Shown piece by piece: positions 19,801 through 29,239 of a stretch of 64,000 nt of DNA (positions are counted from its first letter, which is position 1; each line of letters opens with the position of its first letter). This stretch comes from Gracilimonas sp046602855. Lineage in GTDB: Bacteria > Bacteroidota > Rhodothermia > Balneolales > Balneolaceae. The notes beneath the pieces are model-generated. The model saw only the letters and a list, made by a program, of their open reading frames with translations, was not told the DNA's origin and made no database searches. Both the position numbers and the translations under genes were made by a program. The DNA is taken from positions 1,302,001 through 1,366,000 of the forward strand of contig NZ_JBKINJ010000001.1 in assembly GCF_046602855.1 (NCBI RefSeq). Direction: 5' to 3'.

Positions 19801-22800
19801 CCTGGGAAATGTTAGTGTTTATGGTGCCTGATAATTCAGCAGCCAACATACTTTGCATATCGGTCAGGTTTTCCTCCACTTGTGCTATGCTCTGCCTAAA
19901 CTGTTCATCTAACAGTTCCACTTCTTGTTTAAGTGATTCAGTATTTGATGACTGACTTTCAGCGAGATCTTCATCTACATTAAAAGAAACGGACTGAGTA
20001 GTATTAGTAGAGATTGCTGGTTTTACGACATTTGACACCGGGGAATTATTCATACTTGACAGCATATTATCAAATGCAGTTTCGGCATCACTGTTGAATT
20101 CCATCGCGCTTTCTACACTTGTGCTCAGTTTTTCAGAAACGGCATCAGAAATAACCAGTGCCTCATCAACCGCTACCTCTAGATCCTGTCTGGCATTACT
20201 ACGAGAGGTAAAAATATCATATAGCCTGTAATACTTTGGTTTCACCAAAAGGTCTGTAAGAATATTCTGTAAAGATGTAGGCAATGTACCAGCTTGACTG
20301 TAGTACTTGTTTTGTTCGACCTCGTTCTCTATGATCGATGCAATATCACTCCTTTCAGTATTATCCAACGCATACATATTTGCTCCCGCCCTGTATACAT
20401 CTTCAGAAGAATAGGCTGGCCCGCTAAATACGGGTGGCTGATCGAGTGCTTCCTTTGCTGCGTCAATACTGCTTAACATAGATTGTATTTTGGCCCTGAA
20501 TTGATCCCTTTGCTCTCTGGCCTGAGCAACAAGGTCGTTATGGTCACCTTTACCAAATCCACCATCAAGCTTACTCTCAGTTACTGATACCCAGGCTGCC
20601 AGACAACCTTCTTTGACAAGTAGATCTACACATCCCTTAACAGCTCCGTATAGTTCAAAACCACCGGAACGTTTTGTGACAAATGCTGCTTTTGCCTCTG
20701 CCGTGATACAAAATCCAAGACAAGCCTCAGCATTAAACAACACATAGGCACCAAACGGCATACTGAAATCGGGATCATCTATCATCCAAACTGAACCGGT
20801 AACATTGCTGTTAACCTTGAGGATCGGAATATCCACACCAAAACCTACACTTACTTCAAGCAACACACCCGAATTGGAAGCAAGGAACTCACCGTCTCCG
20901 GTCATAGTGCCGGCATATATTGAATAATCGGCATTCCCAATTATTCCCCATACTGTTTTACCGTTATTTTTAGTGGCAAAATACTCAATAGTACCATCAG
21001 CTGTGACTATGGCCGGTTCATCACCTACATCGGCATCAACAATAATAGATCCATTAATAAACATTGGCTCTCTTTGAACATGCAATGACATACCTCCTTC
21101 GAGCAGGGTCTGTGCCGGTGCATTTGAACTACCATCCATGCCTAGCACAACACCACTGGCATCCATGTAGAAACTATTACTGGTCAACTCAAGAAAGGTA
21201 CTACCCTCGATCACATATTCAGTACCTGTACCGGCAAGGCCGAAACTTGCATATAATTGTGCCGCAAATGTAAGTGAATCTGCCTCTGCAAAGTTTTCCT
21301 CACCTATAATTGTATGTCCCATACCCGATACAGCACTTCTTACCATATCAAGGTCATTTTGGTCAGGTTTCCAGAAAAATCCACCCCCGGCACCGGTCAG
21401 ATCAACCACACCCGGTATGATAGGTATGCCAACATCACTTTGTGCGGCCACAAACAAGCCATAACTTGTTTCTCCATTCAGATTGGCAAATTTTCCGGCC
21501 ACTGCCGCCTTTACCTCAGCGGTACCAAAACTGAATATGCCACTGGCTGCTGCTCTGAGAAGAAATCCATCATCAGAATTCATGTAATGCATATTCGCCA
21601 TGATCGAAAAATTATCCATCATGGATGCATTTAATCCGTCTATCATCAATTCAAATTCACCGGAAGCTTTCTTCATAAAGAATATAGTCTGAACTCCTCC
21701 GGAAATCCCACCACTTCCTGCATCCGTTCCTGCATCAATGGTGATACTAAGGGCACTTAGCGATGCATCAGTTTCACCTGTATCTACGGGACATGGTCCA
21801 AAGCAGAGTAATTCAGTTACACCAGTTTCAGTGCGGGTTGGAACTCCGTTTTGGTCTCCATCCAGATCTCCCGGTTCTTTCTCAGAAGCATCCGCGATCT
21901 CAACATCTGTACCGTTCTCGTATTCCTCATAAATGAACTGACCGATCTCGATGGAGGCTATTCCATCCATCTCAAGTGTACCGGTTCCATCAATATTACC
22001 GGTATCCTTGACTCCCGTTTGATCAATGATAAAATTTTCGTAACGGATAGAACTGGAAACCGTCATTGCCGGAATACTCATTCCCAAGTCGCCACTCAGT
22101 TCAATTTCAAAACCATCTTGAGTAGTAGAAATTTCATCAAAATTGACGGCTACACTGAATACACTGAAATCATAATTAAAACCGACATTGCCTGTAGCAT
22201 TGAATTGCACGTAAGGTGATTCGGCTGAGAGTCCAATTCCAGGATTCTGTGTGATCTGCCCTGCTTCCCCAAAACTTATAATGGGTGATGTTTCTCCCGA
22301 TTTGTAGAGGTCACCATTGGCATAAATTCCTGAACTTTCCCAATCATAGGGATCAATATCAGCCTGAATAGCATTCAGTTTGAAATGACCGAAATCACCA
22401 AGGGCATATTGCTGTTCCAGATCAAAAGCCGGTGCTGTAGCATCAACCTGAACCACATTTTGATCATCCCTGTAGATGCTGATGGTAGAAGACGACGTTT
22501 GGTCGACAGGAGCGGGTATAGTAACGGCAAGTTCACTATCCAGTCTCAAGCCCTGATTATCGGTCAAGGCAAGTGAGTTTATAAGCACATATTCCGGAAT
22601 CAATTCAATATCTTGAGCTTCAAAACTTGAGAAGCTAAAGCCACCTTGTGTGTCGATCATCAGGCCTTGATAATTAATATCCCGATCTAAAAAGTTAACA
22701 TTACCTGAATCAGAACTGACTGCTATGCTTCTTCCGTTTAAGGTGATGGTGGGATTTTTTATCAGCCCATTAAAAGCCCCCTCAAATAAACTGAAGGTTT

Positions 22801-25800
22801 GATCAGCCAAAGAGCCGGACGCACCGGCCAAAGCAAAGTGAAGGCTGGGACTGGAATTATAATTATTCACGCCAACCTCAAGATCCTGTATGGTTACATC
22901 AAGTGGTTCTCCAATAACATCTGCCATGGAGATCTGTCCGTTCAATACCAGGTGAAAAGAACTGGCATCGGTTACAACGTCAATTCCATCTTGCTGATTG
23001 AGGGCAAGCGTTGCATCTCCGACTGAAAGATCACCAATTGAACCCGGATCGATACTGAAGTCCCAACCGGTATCTGACCATGATGCGGTGTAGAATATCG
23101 GATCGCTTCCTCCACTCACTTCAAGGATCAAACTGCTGTTCAGAATACCTGAAACCGCAATGCTGTTTGTACCTCCAAATTCCGCTTCGATACCCCAAAG
23201 TTCAGCTTCAAAAATGTCTGTTTCTTGACTTCCCTGAATATTACCTGAATGATCGTAGGCATAAAGTGGTGTGATACCATCCTGATATGCTGTCAGGTGA
23301 GTACCCACTGATATCGTTCCCTGTGAAATTCCATTTTGATTGATCACAGCATTCGCAATGGCTGAATGTTCGCTCAACGGACCCGGCAGATCCGCCTTCA
23401 AACCTGCCTTTAATTCTATGCCGTTGCCTTGATCACCAATATTAAACTCAGTCAAGCTTACCGGAATATCTAAACTTGATTCCAGCGAGTATGCACTTTG
23501 CAAATCTAATGAACCACCGGTTACGTTATATGAGCCATCTGTTGTTAAGCTAAAGCCTACATTTACCTCGACGGGACTTCCGCTTTGATCATCAAGAGCT
23601 GCAATCACCATTGGAAGTGATGACCCATTCGTGCTTATTGTGTATCCTCCCGTTTGTCCGTTAGAGGTAACATCGACGAGCAGACTATCATTAGAATCTT
23701 TGATGTCTACATAGGCTATATCCTCAGAAGGCAATGGAATTCGGGATGGCAGAAAAGCCGTTATCATGCCTCCCAGATCAAAACCGGATTGATTTAAAAT
23801 AGCCAGTGGATCCTGAGATCTAACACCATTTTCTACCTGATAGAACAGGGCACGACCCTCATTTACTGCAAACCCGCCCACATTCAGGGCAAATCCATTT
23901 TCATATTCTACCTCCAATGCAGCGTACTCATCTCCCTGATACCGAATGCTTGCCGTTGAAGAACCGGAAAGTACGAGGCCATCACTCGTGAGCATCATAT
24001 CCCCATTCAGGCTCATATCAATGGCATTATCTGCCGGCATAGCCGTCGCAGGATCTTTCAGTTTAAGAGATAATGGTTGTACCCCAACCTCCATAGCAAA
24101 GTTAGTGGCTATGGAGGCATTTCCGGATTGTACCCCGAACGGGTTAAAACCTATTAAAAGATCGTTGAACTGTACAGTAGATTGAACACCATCAGCAGAG
24201 AGATTTCCCCCGCCATTTACCAATAGACCATCTTTATTCAACACAGCCTGATTGATCCCAAAGGTAAACAATGGATCGTTTGGTCCGTGCGGCAGGTCTA
24301 AACCAAATTGTTGATTAATAGTCACGGAACCGTCTTTGATATCTCCTTCAATGAGATCCAGTACCAAATTTCCGTTTGCCGTTACCGGTGTTCCCTGATC
24401 AGATGCCGGAAGGGTGATACTTACCCCACCATCCAGTTCTGCCATTTGCTCATCGGCAGAAACACTAAAATTAAGATCAGCATTGGTGACAGCGATCTGA
24501 GCCGGTCCTAATTCAAGATAACCACAGGGTTGTATGCTGCTAACCGTACCTTCAAAATATTTACTTTCTACAAGATTCAGTGTAAAAGTGCCGTTCTCGA
24601 CACAGGCATTCGGATCATCTACTTTAAAAGCCGGAAGATTACCTAATTCTCCATCCAAATTGATATTAACCGCCTGAAAACTTCCGTTCGGGCCTTGCCC
24701 CATTTCAAGAGAACCAAAGATCTCACTGATCATAAGTGTTGGTGAATCCGGATTACCGGGAGTGATGTCAATTTCAGCTCCACCAATTGGTTGAAAGGGC
24801 TCAACAGACCCTGTCAGAAATCCATCCATTATACCTACGTCGTTAAAAGTTAATCCGTCAGGAGGATTGAGTCCCGTGCCTTCAAAGTCAGGTAGATTCA
24901 CTTCAAAACTCATGTTAACATCCGGATCGAACTCTACGCCCTGGCCCCAGTTGAAAGTAAATGGAGACGTCGTTTCAAGAGAAAGAGGTTTGAACTGAAA
25001 TCCTGCGATATTGAACTCCGGTAGATCAAGTCCGGCAAAACTTGAGGAATTGATATCCTGAACGGGGATCTGAATACCATTATCGCGTATTTCAAAACCC
25101 TGTAAAGGAAAGATGATCTCCTCCGGCCCGGCGGGTTGAATCCGGATGTCTGCATCGATGGCAAAGGCAAAATCAAATCCCTGCCCAGCAGTGTAATTAA
25201 ACTTCGGTATTCCGTCTATAGCATTCAATTTCAACCCAAATACTCCAAAATCAAACTCAGGCAATCCGTTAAAGTCTTCGGTTACAAGATCACGCAATTC
25301 CATGGTACCCGGCGTCAGCCTCAGGTCAAATTCAGCTCCGGTAGATATCCCATTATCAGTATTAAGGTCAAAACCACTGTCTATTGTAAGATCAAAATTT
25401 GGCGATGTTGCTCCTTTTGCCAAAGAGAACGTCCCATTGATACCTTCTACTTTCAAAAGAGCTTTATCTTCCGGCAAAAGCGGTACCTGTGCGTCCATTC
25501 CTGTGATATTCAGATCGGCCTGTACCATGCCGTTACTTTGAATAAATAAGCCAAATTCCTGTTGCTGATCCGGCAAGTCGTTTTCAAATAAATGAAGATC
25601 ACCCAACAAGTGTAAAGCCGTCAGGGGTGAACCATTTACAGGTCGGGATCCGAAATATAGTTTTTTAAGTGTGATCGGAACCTGACGATCCTTTAACTGC
25701 CACATTGGGTCATTCTGTGGGACTGTTACCTCGATACTCCCTTCAAGGATCTCAGGATTGGTTGGGTCCCCGGAGATCACAACGTTGTTAAGTGTTACGT

Positions 25801-28800
25801 TTGTAAGTGAAGGACTCCCTTGTGGATTGAAAAACGGAGCCGTTAATGTCAAAGTTTTTCCCGGCAAGGTTGACATTGAATAATTGCCATCCGAATTTTC
25901 GGTTACATCTACCAGTAATTCTCCTTCATCCTTCAGCGTCAGATAAGCAATATCCATGGTTGGTAGTGGCAGGTGTTCAGGTATCAAAAGATCAGCAAAA
26001 AAGCCCGGTGCCGGATGGAAACCATCTTCATCCAGCCATGCTATACGGTTATTATCATACATGATATCAGCTTGACCATTGCCTACCTCAAACGGAAAGA
26101 TGCTGAATCGGAAGCCATCTGAATAGTCAACCTGAGCCAGATCGTATTCTTCTCCGTTGAATTTCAGTGAAGCGTCAGCCTGACCTTCGGTATGAATACC
26201 CTGTGAATCTATCTGAATTTGTCCTGACATTCCCATGAATAAACCGGGGTCTTGTAATAATTCAGAATCCAGTTCAACGGCCTGAAAATTCAGGCTTTGG
26301 TCACTTTGGTCGATGCCGGCCGTAAAAGCAAAGGCGTTATCAAACAAAATACGGCCTCGTTTGATCTGCAAGGTTTCAATATCTATCAGCAGACTGTCAA
26401 AAGTCGTTCCCATAATTTGGTCTGAGGGAAGGTTAAATTGCTGACGACCATCCACACTAAAGCCTTCTTCGGTCAGTTCAGCCCTGTTCAACCTAAATGT
26501 AAGTACGGGATTCTCAGACGGTATATTCCAGTCAAATGGCTGGTCTATCAGAAAATCCAGAGTATTAAATCGTCCCGTTATCAGGTTCAGATCAAAGGAC
26601 CCGGAAGCGGTTTGCCCTTCACTCAGGTCAAGATCGGCAGAGGCCAACAGAGATGCCCTTTGTCCGGTTCCCGGGTCATGGTCAAAAACCAGTCGCGACG
26701 AAGTGACGTTAGCGGTAAATGGCCCTACTAAAATGTCACAGGTAGGTATTATATTTTCTATTTCACCCTCCAGTCCGGTAGTAATTGACAAACGGCTATC
26801 TCCAATTTCAATCGTTGGGTCTGCATTACAGGCAAAGGGTTGCCCCAGAGTCAGGTTTCCTGAAAAATCAAGGCGGCCTATTGGCTCTTCCCCTGTTTCT
26901 GTAAATTGTACGCCGAACTTTCCGGCCATGTTATCAATGTTGAATGCATAACCTGAACCGAATTCAAAGCTGCACCCCTGAAAATCCTGCGGTACTATGG
27001 TAGCTGAAACTTCATCTCCACTTACTTTTCCTGCTCTTAGTGAAAGCTGCTGACCTCTGATACACTTGGGATAATTAGATCTATTGGGTACACCTACATT
27101 ACCTGAAAAACTTAGATCCCAGGGTCCTGGTCCGGTCTGATTCCATTGAAAAATGGGGAAAAGGAATTCAGCCAGCTGAAGAGTTTCAAGTTTTACATTA
27201 TAATTGTTGATATCAAAGTCAGGCAATCCTGCCAATTCCTCGGAAAAATCAATTTCATCAAAGTGAGCTCCTTCCTGATCGATCAGTATGTCGCGCACAT
27301 CATAAGAACCCCATTCACCAAAGGAAGGGATTTCAAATTTCGCTCCGAGAAGAATCTCAAAATCCCAATCTCCCGTTTGAGAATCATAAGCCAGTTCATT
27401 AAGCTTACTTTGGTGAAGCTCCAGTGTAAAGAAACCCAGGTCTATTTTTGGTTTAATGAACCTGCAGCTTTGATCCTGTGAAAGATCATTGATCTGAAGC
27501 CCTTCCTCAGAACTCAGAGAAATACCCGCACTGGCCCCACAAGCTTGCCCCTGATCGGTTTCAAGACCAACAGAAGCCATCAAATTGATACTATAGTCCA
27601 GATCGCCTGAGTTGGGATCTATGCTCAAATCTCCCAACATACGCTCTATCACCATATTCATTCGGTTACTTTCCTTAACAAGCGAAATTTGTACAGGTGA
27701 ACTGCATCTAAAAGTGGTCATTAAGTTACCCTCCAGGAATGCAAAACGGGTCTCATCACAACCGGTCTCTTTACCGAGTACTTTAACTGATCCTTTCCCA
27801 TAAACGGTTCCCTCAGGAAATGAAGCCTCAATAGAAGTAACTTCTGCCTCAACTAGGTTATCTCCATACCTAAATAACGGCGATCCGGTTGCTTTCACGG
27901 TACCTCTCGCACCCTGTGGCTCCAGGATCAAGCGACCCTGGGCTTTGAAACTTTGTCCGTCCGGGCTCCTAAGCTCTACTCCGCTTGATACACCCTCTCC
28001 AAATCTCCATATTACATCGTTCAAACTTACCATCTCAGAGGCTGTGCTCAGAATACCTGTAAGATCCTCTCCACTGCCCCTCAGAGATCCTCCCATCAGT
28101 ATGGGAGCTTCAAGTGAACCCTTTTGCAGACGCAGGTTATTCACAGCAACCGTTAATTTTTTCTGTCCTGATGCAACAAAATCCATCAGTAGGGTGGCAC
28201 GACCATTCAGTTCGTAATAGTTGGTTCCTTCACTCACATCCATGCGGTCTAAATCAGTGAGGCGTGCAAAACCCGGAATAAGTGGTAATTCCTTAAGTTC
28301 ACTCAGATCCGCAATAGTTCCAGAACCAACTCCTGATTTGTAGGTAAACGTTCGAATGTTACTTTCCCCATCGTTTCTGATCGGAAGATCATCATTCACA
28401 GATCTTGCGGTAACCCTCCATGCATAATCCTGTCCGGGTTCCAAAGGCAGATATTCAGGTGTGTATACTAATGTATTTTGTCCGGTCAATCTGGCCTCAG
28501 CGTGGGCCCTGTTACTGTTTATAGCCTGCAACGGAGTTTGATTTCCTAATACCTCTACCAAGAGAAAATTGTAGTCGATCGGATATCCCGCAACAGGAAC
28601 GGGTGTCCAGTTAAAAACAGGTGTTTCAAGAGTCAGATTAGCCTGATCAGACGGATTGACCAAGATCGGGGCTTGTGGATAGATGACCGAAAATGGATTT
28701 ACTGACGGCATCGATGAGATCATGCTTGCATTATCTTCAGGAATAGCCCGAATGTTCAGAATATAATTTCCTTCAGGTATCGACCCTCCCTGGATGACCT

Positions 28801-29215
28801 GTTGCCTTTGTTCATTCGTAAGCTGATCCAAAACATCATCAAAGGTTTGCCTGAAAAGAAGTTCATCAAAAACTGAGGTAAATACGTAAGCACCGGGACT
28901 GAATGTTTGAGGCTCAGAAGTCACCTCAAGCACTTCCCTTCCGTCTTTCGATAGGCTAAATTCAAAGCGAAAATCTACCGGTTGCGTGTTGGTGTTGTTA
29001 TAGGTGAAAATAACCTGATACCGACCGTTTCTGAAGTTTTCTTCGAACTGATCAGTGAACGGAGTATTTATTACGCTTGGAATTCCTGTGACATTGATAT
29101 TTGCAACACCTTGAGCCTGGGCTGATTCCGCTCCTGTTATAAATACGCAAAGCAACAACAAGAATCCTGCTGTTGTATTTAAAAACCTCGTAATGTGAAA
29201 TGATTTTTTTAACAT
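16886..29215 (-). CDS. Giant secreted modular protein (4109 residues)
   Basis: One uninterrupted frame of 12.3 kb with an N-terminal signal peptide (hydrophobic 15-30, then SAQAQ). Residues about 36-300 are beta-rich with an FN3-like domain (PVFNWTPVPVAGYP). Residues about 300-2700 are long stretches of Gly/Asp/Asn-rich beta structure with internal duplications. About 2700-2920 includes a cysteine-bearing domain (AEACLGFCITAEAKAAF, GCVDLLVKEGCLA). About 2900-3350 is mostly helical with coiled-coil character. The last 600 residues hold about four related beta modules with a DPET/DPES motif. There is no transmembrane anchor and no obvious type IX secretion C-terminal domain. It sits between an outer-membrane barrel gene (24 nt upstream) and an FN3 gene (24 nt downstream). 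A surface or fibre-like role is inferred from size and composition only; no enzymatic motif was recognised. Confidence 0.8.
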   Translation of the reverse strand: MLKKSFHITRFLNTTAGFLLLLCVFITGAESAQAQGVANINVTGIPSVINTPFTDQFEENFRNGRYQVIFTYNNTNTQPVDFRFEFSLSKDGREVLEVTSEPQTFSPGAYVFTSVFDELLFRQTFDDVLDQLTNEQRQQVIQGGSIPEGNYILNIRAIPEDNASMISSMPSVNPFSVIYPQAPILVNPSDQANLTLETPVFNWTPVPVAGYPIDYNFLLVEVLGNQTPLQAINSNRAHAEARLTGQNTLVYTPEYLPLEPGQDYAWRVTARSVNDDLPIRNDGESNIRTFTYKSGVGSGTIADLSELKELPLIPGFARLTDLDRMDVSEGTNYYELNGRATLLMDFVASGQKKLTVAVNNLRLQKGSLEAPILMGGSLRGSGEDLTGILSTASEMVSLNDVIWRFGEGVSSGVELRSPDGQSFKAQGRLILEPQGARGTVKATGSPLFRYGDNLVEAEVTSIEASFPEGTVYGKGSVKVLGKETGCDETRFAFLEGNLMTTFRCSSPVQISLVKESNRMNMVIERMLGDLSIDPNSGDLDYSINLMASVGLETDQGQACGASAGISLSSEEGLQINDLSQDQSCRFIKPKIDLGFFTLELHQSKLNELAYDSQTGDWDFEILLGAKFEIPSFGEWGSYDVRDILIDQEGAHFDEIDFSEELAGLPDFDINNYNVKLETLQLAEFLFPIFQWNQTGPGPWDLSFSGNVGVPNRSNYPKCIRGQQLSLRAGKVSGDEVSATIVPQDFQGCSFEFGSGYAFNIDNMAGKFGVQFTETGEEPIGRLDFSGNLTLGQPFACNADPTIEIGDSRLSITTGLEGEIENIIPTCDILVGPFTANVTSSRLVFDHDPGTGQRASLLASADLDLSEGQTASGSFDLNLITGRFNTLDFLIDQPFDWNIPSENPVLTFRLNRAELTEEGFSVDGRQQFNLPSDQIMGTTFDSLLIDIETLQIKRGRILFDNAFAFTAGIDQSDQSLNFQAVELDSELLQDPGLFMGMSGQIQIDSQGIHTEGQADASLKFNGEEYDLAQVDYSDGFRFSIFPFEVGNGQADIMYDNNRIAWLDEDGFHPAPGFFADLLIPEHLPLPTMDIAYLTLKDEGELLVDVTENSDGNYSMSTLPGKTLTLTAPFFNPQGSPSLTNVTLNNVVISGDPTNPEILEGSIEVTVPQNDPMWQLKDRQVPITLKKLYFGSRPVNGSPLTALHLLGDLHLFENDLPDQQQEFGLFIQSNGMVQADLNITGMDAQVPLLPEDKALLKVEGINGTFSLAKGATSPNFDLTIDSGFDLNTDNGISTGAEFDLRLTPGTMELRDLVTEDFNGLPEFDFGVFGLKLNAIDGIPKFNYTAGQGFDFAFAIDADIRIQPAGPEEIIFPLQGFEIRDNGIQIPVQDINSSSFAGLDLPEFNIAGFQFKPLSLETTSPFTFNWGQGVEFDPDVNMSFEVNLPDFEGTGLNPPDGLTFNDVGIMDGFLTGSVEPFQPIGGAEIDITPGNPDSPTLMISEIFGSLEMGQGPNGSFQAVNINLDGELGNLPAFKVDDPNACVENGTFTLNLVESKYFEGTVSSIQPCGYLELGPAQIAVTNADLNFSVSADEQMAELDGGVSITLPASDQGTPVTANGNLVLDLIEGDIKDGSVTINQQFGLDLPHGPNDPLFTFGINQAVLNKDGLLVNGGGNLSADGVQSTVQFNDLLIGFNPFGVQSGNASIATNFAMEVGVQPLSLKLKDPATAMPADNAIDMSLNGDMMLTSDGLVLSGSSTASIRYQGDEYAALEVEYENGFALNVGGFAVNEGRALFYQVENGVRSQDPLAILNQSGFDLGGMITAFLPSRIPLPSEDIAYVDIKDSNDSLLVDVTSNGQTGGYTISTNGSSLPMVIAALDDQSGSPVEVNVGFSLTTDGSYNVTGGSLDLQSAYSLESSLDIPVSLTEFNIGDQGNGIELKAGLKADLPGPLSEHSAIANAVINQNGISQGTISVGTHLTAYQDGITPLYAYDHSGNIQGSQETDIFEAELWGIEAEFGGTNSIAVSGILNSSLILEVSGGSDPIFYTASWSDTGWDFSIDPGSIGDLSVGDATLALNQQDGIDVVTDASSFHLVLNGQISMADVIGEPLDVTIQDLEVGVNNYNSSPSLHFALAGASGSLADQTFSLFEGAFNGLIKNPTITLNGRSIAVSSDSGNVNFLDRDINYQGLMIDTQGGFSFSSFEAQDIELIPEYVLINSLALTDNQGLRLDSELAVTIPAPVDQTSSSTISIYRDDQNVVQVDATAPAFDLEQQYALGDFGHFKLNAIQADIDPYDWESSGIYANGDLYKSGETSPIISFGEAGQITQNPGIGLSAESPYVQFNATGNVGFNYDFSVFSVAVNFDEISTTQDGFEIELSGDLGMSIPAMTVSSSIRYENFIIDQTGVKDTGNIDGTGTLEMDGIASIEIGQFIYEEYENGTDVEIADASEKEPGDLDGDQNGVPTRTETGVTELLCFGPCPVDTGETDASLSALSITIDAGTDAGSGGISGGVQTIFFMKKASGEFELMIDGLNASMMDNFSIMANMHYMNSDDGFLLRAAASGIFSFGTAEVKAAVAGKFANLNGETSYGLFVAAQSDVGIPIIPGVVDLTGAGGGFFWKPDQNDLDMVRSAVSGMGHTIIGEENFAEADSLTFAAQLYASFGLAGTGTEYVIEGSTFLELTSNSFYMDASGVVLGMDGSSNAPAQTLLEGGMSLHVQREPMFINGSIIVDADVGDEPAIVTADGTIEYFATKNNGKTVWGIIGNADYSIYAGTMTGDGEFLASNSGVLLEVSVGFGVDIPILKVNSNVTGSVWMIDDPDFSMPFGAYVLFNAEACLGFCITAEAKAAFVTKRSGGFELYGAVKGCVDLLVKEGCLAAWVSVTESKLDGGFGKGDHNDLVAQAREQRDQFRAKIQSMLSSIDAAKEALDQPPVFSGPAYSSEDVYRAGANMYALDNTERSDIASIIENEVEQNKYYSQAGTLPTSLQNILTDLLVKPKYYRLYDIFTSRSNARQDLEVAVDEALVISDAVSEKLSTSVESAMEFNSDAETAFDNMLSSMNNSPVSNVVKPAISTNTTQSVSFNVDEDLAESQSSNTESLKQEVELLDEQFRQSIAQVEENLTDMQSMLAAELSGTINTNISQEGSSLADLNQQISGSGSNSNSGTSLSFTPSVNALAEAYTNVYENLERYFALEANWNWMEWEWAYNLRGDFISNNSSIQNGISTLNNRYNSALSGRNSSPNEYKNEVYKVAQRNQAILRFSDSNFDPNFSDPSSSSAPTNVNTLYNELITPNCSAGGLDCVRDSVSNMNEDFWYNMHVLGLQEHADKSAQVVTDEVVPRMSSVQDSLKEGHVGLTDMLDSFYTDKAELTAILYNMIDNYINWKEDVSQSTGVEALSSTDSTDYRSRLTELSNDLRPPQIADIQAVPSRQSVSGGSIEFNTFFNNTEISWSATHPGGVIENSINIIQSNITSNQDVLNTSVSVGNDDYLSLGTNTSINIYPFKTAMGTASSTSETKLINLGLRVRGNAGNTATRRSLFYVDVGPDGLAFNDTGGLFGGDGDTSILNEDTSAPEKPVIRLGDFYKWTSNSGKFGRYSINTTSKTYWTSEPETITLKIQAYDPESDISTYEYAIGTAQGDTNVVGWTELQGSRDFLANIPTSQITGQTQLLNMVEGTSYYLSVRVTNGEGMLSDVTESSNPIKYDSSQPSTPGVAYIAAPLGMTFSTLGYSTPVDPVVESAPDLNVTEADKYAWEDAITPEISASWTSSSDSESGLDRYEYLVTTSENVADDKFIESEVSVTEDLNMTYTGEEENSILEDFDTEVYVHVRAVDKAGNVSDIYTVGPKKPRDPTSPKTGRLQAKVNPNDVKLYFTELPYDPETDLNGIQYSLGTSPGATDLRPWPTESQVDFTWSHQKNYNLSQTSTSSGSNGYFVQYSYFGNTTDRYLTIPRSELPEGVDIYINYRSVNGNGKVSGTRATGPLALDESIPVMPTLDVTYKAADDRLHIELDDIEDPETGIASVRYAVYRDKNPLPIKGWSNMQSIYGVRDGSFDLSKYVYFSDGQVPDYTDLEVRIKITNGAGMQRTITRPLTMSDSHEIKNFQAPKNSYQTIGF

Positions 29216-29239
29216 ATATCGATTTATAAGATCTTTGTA

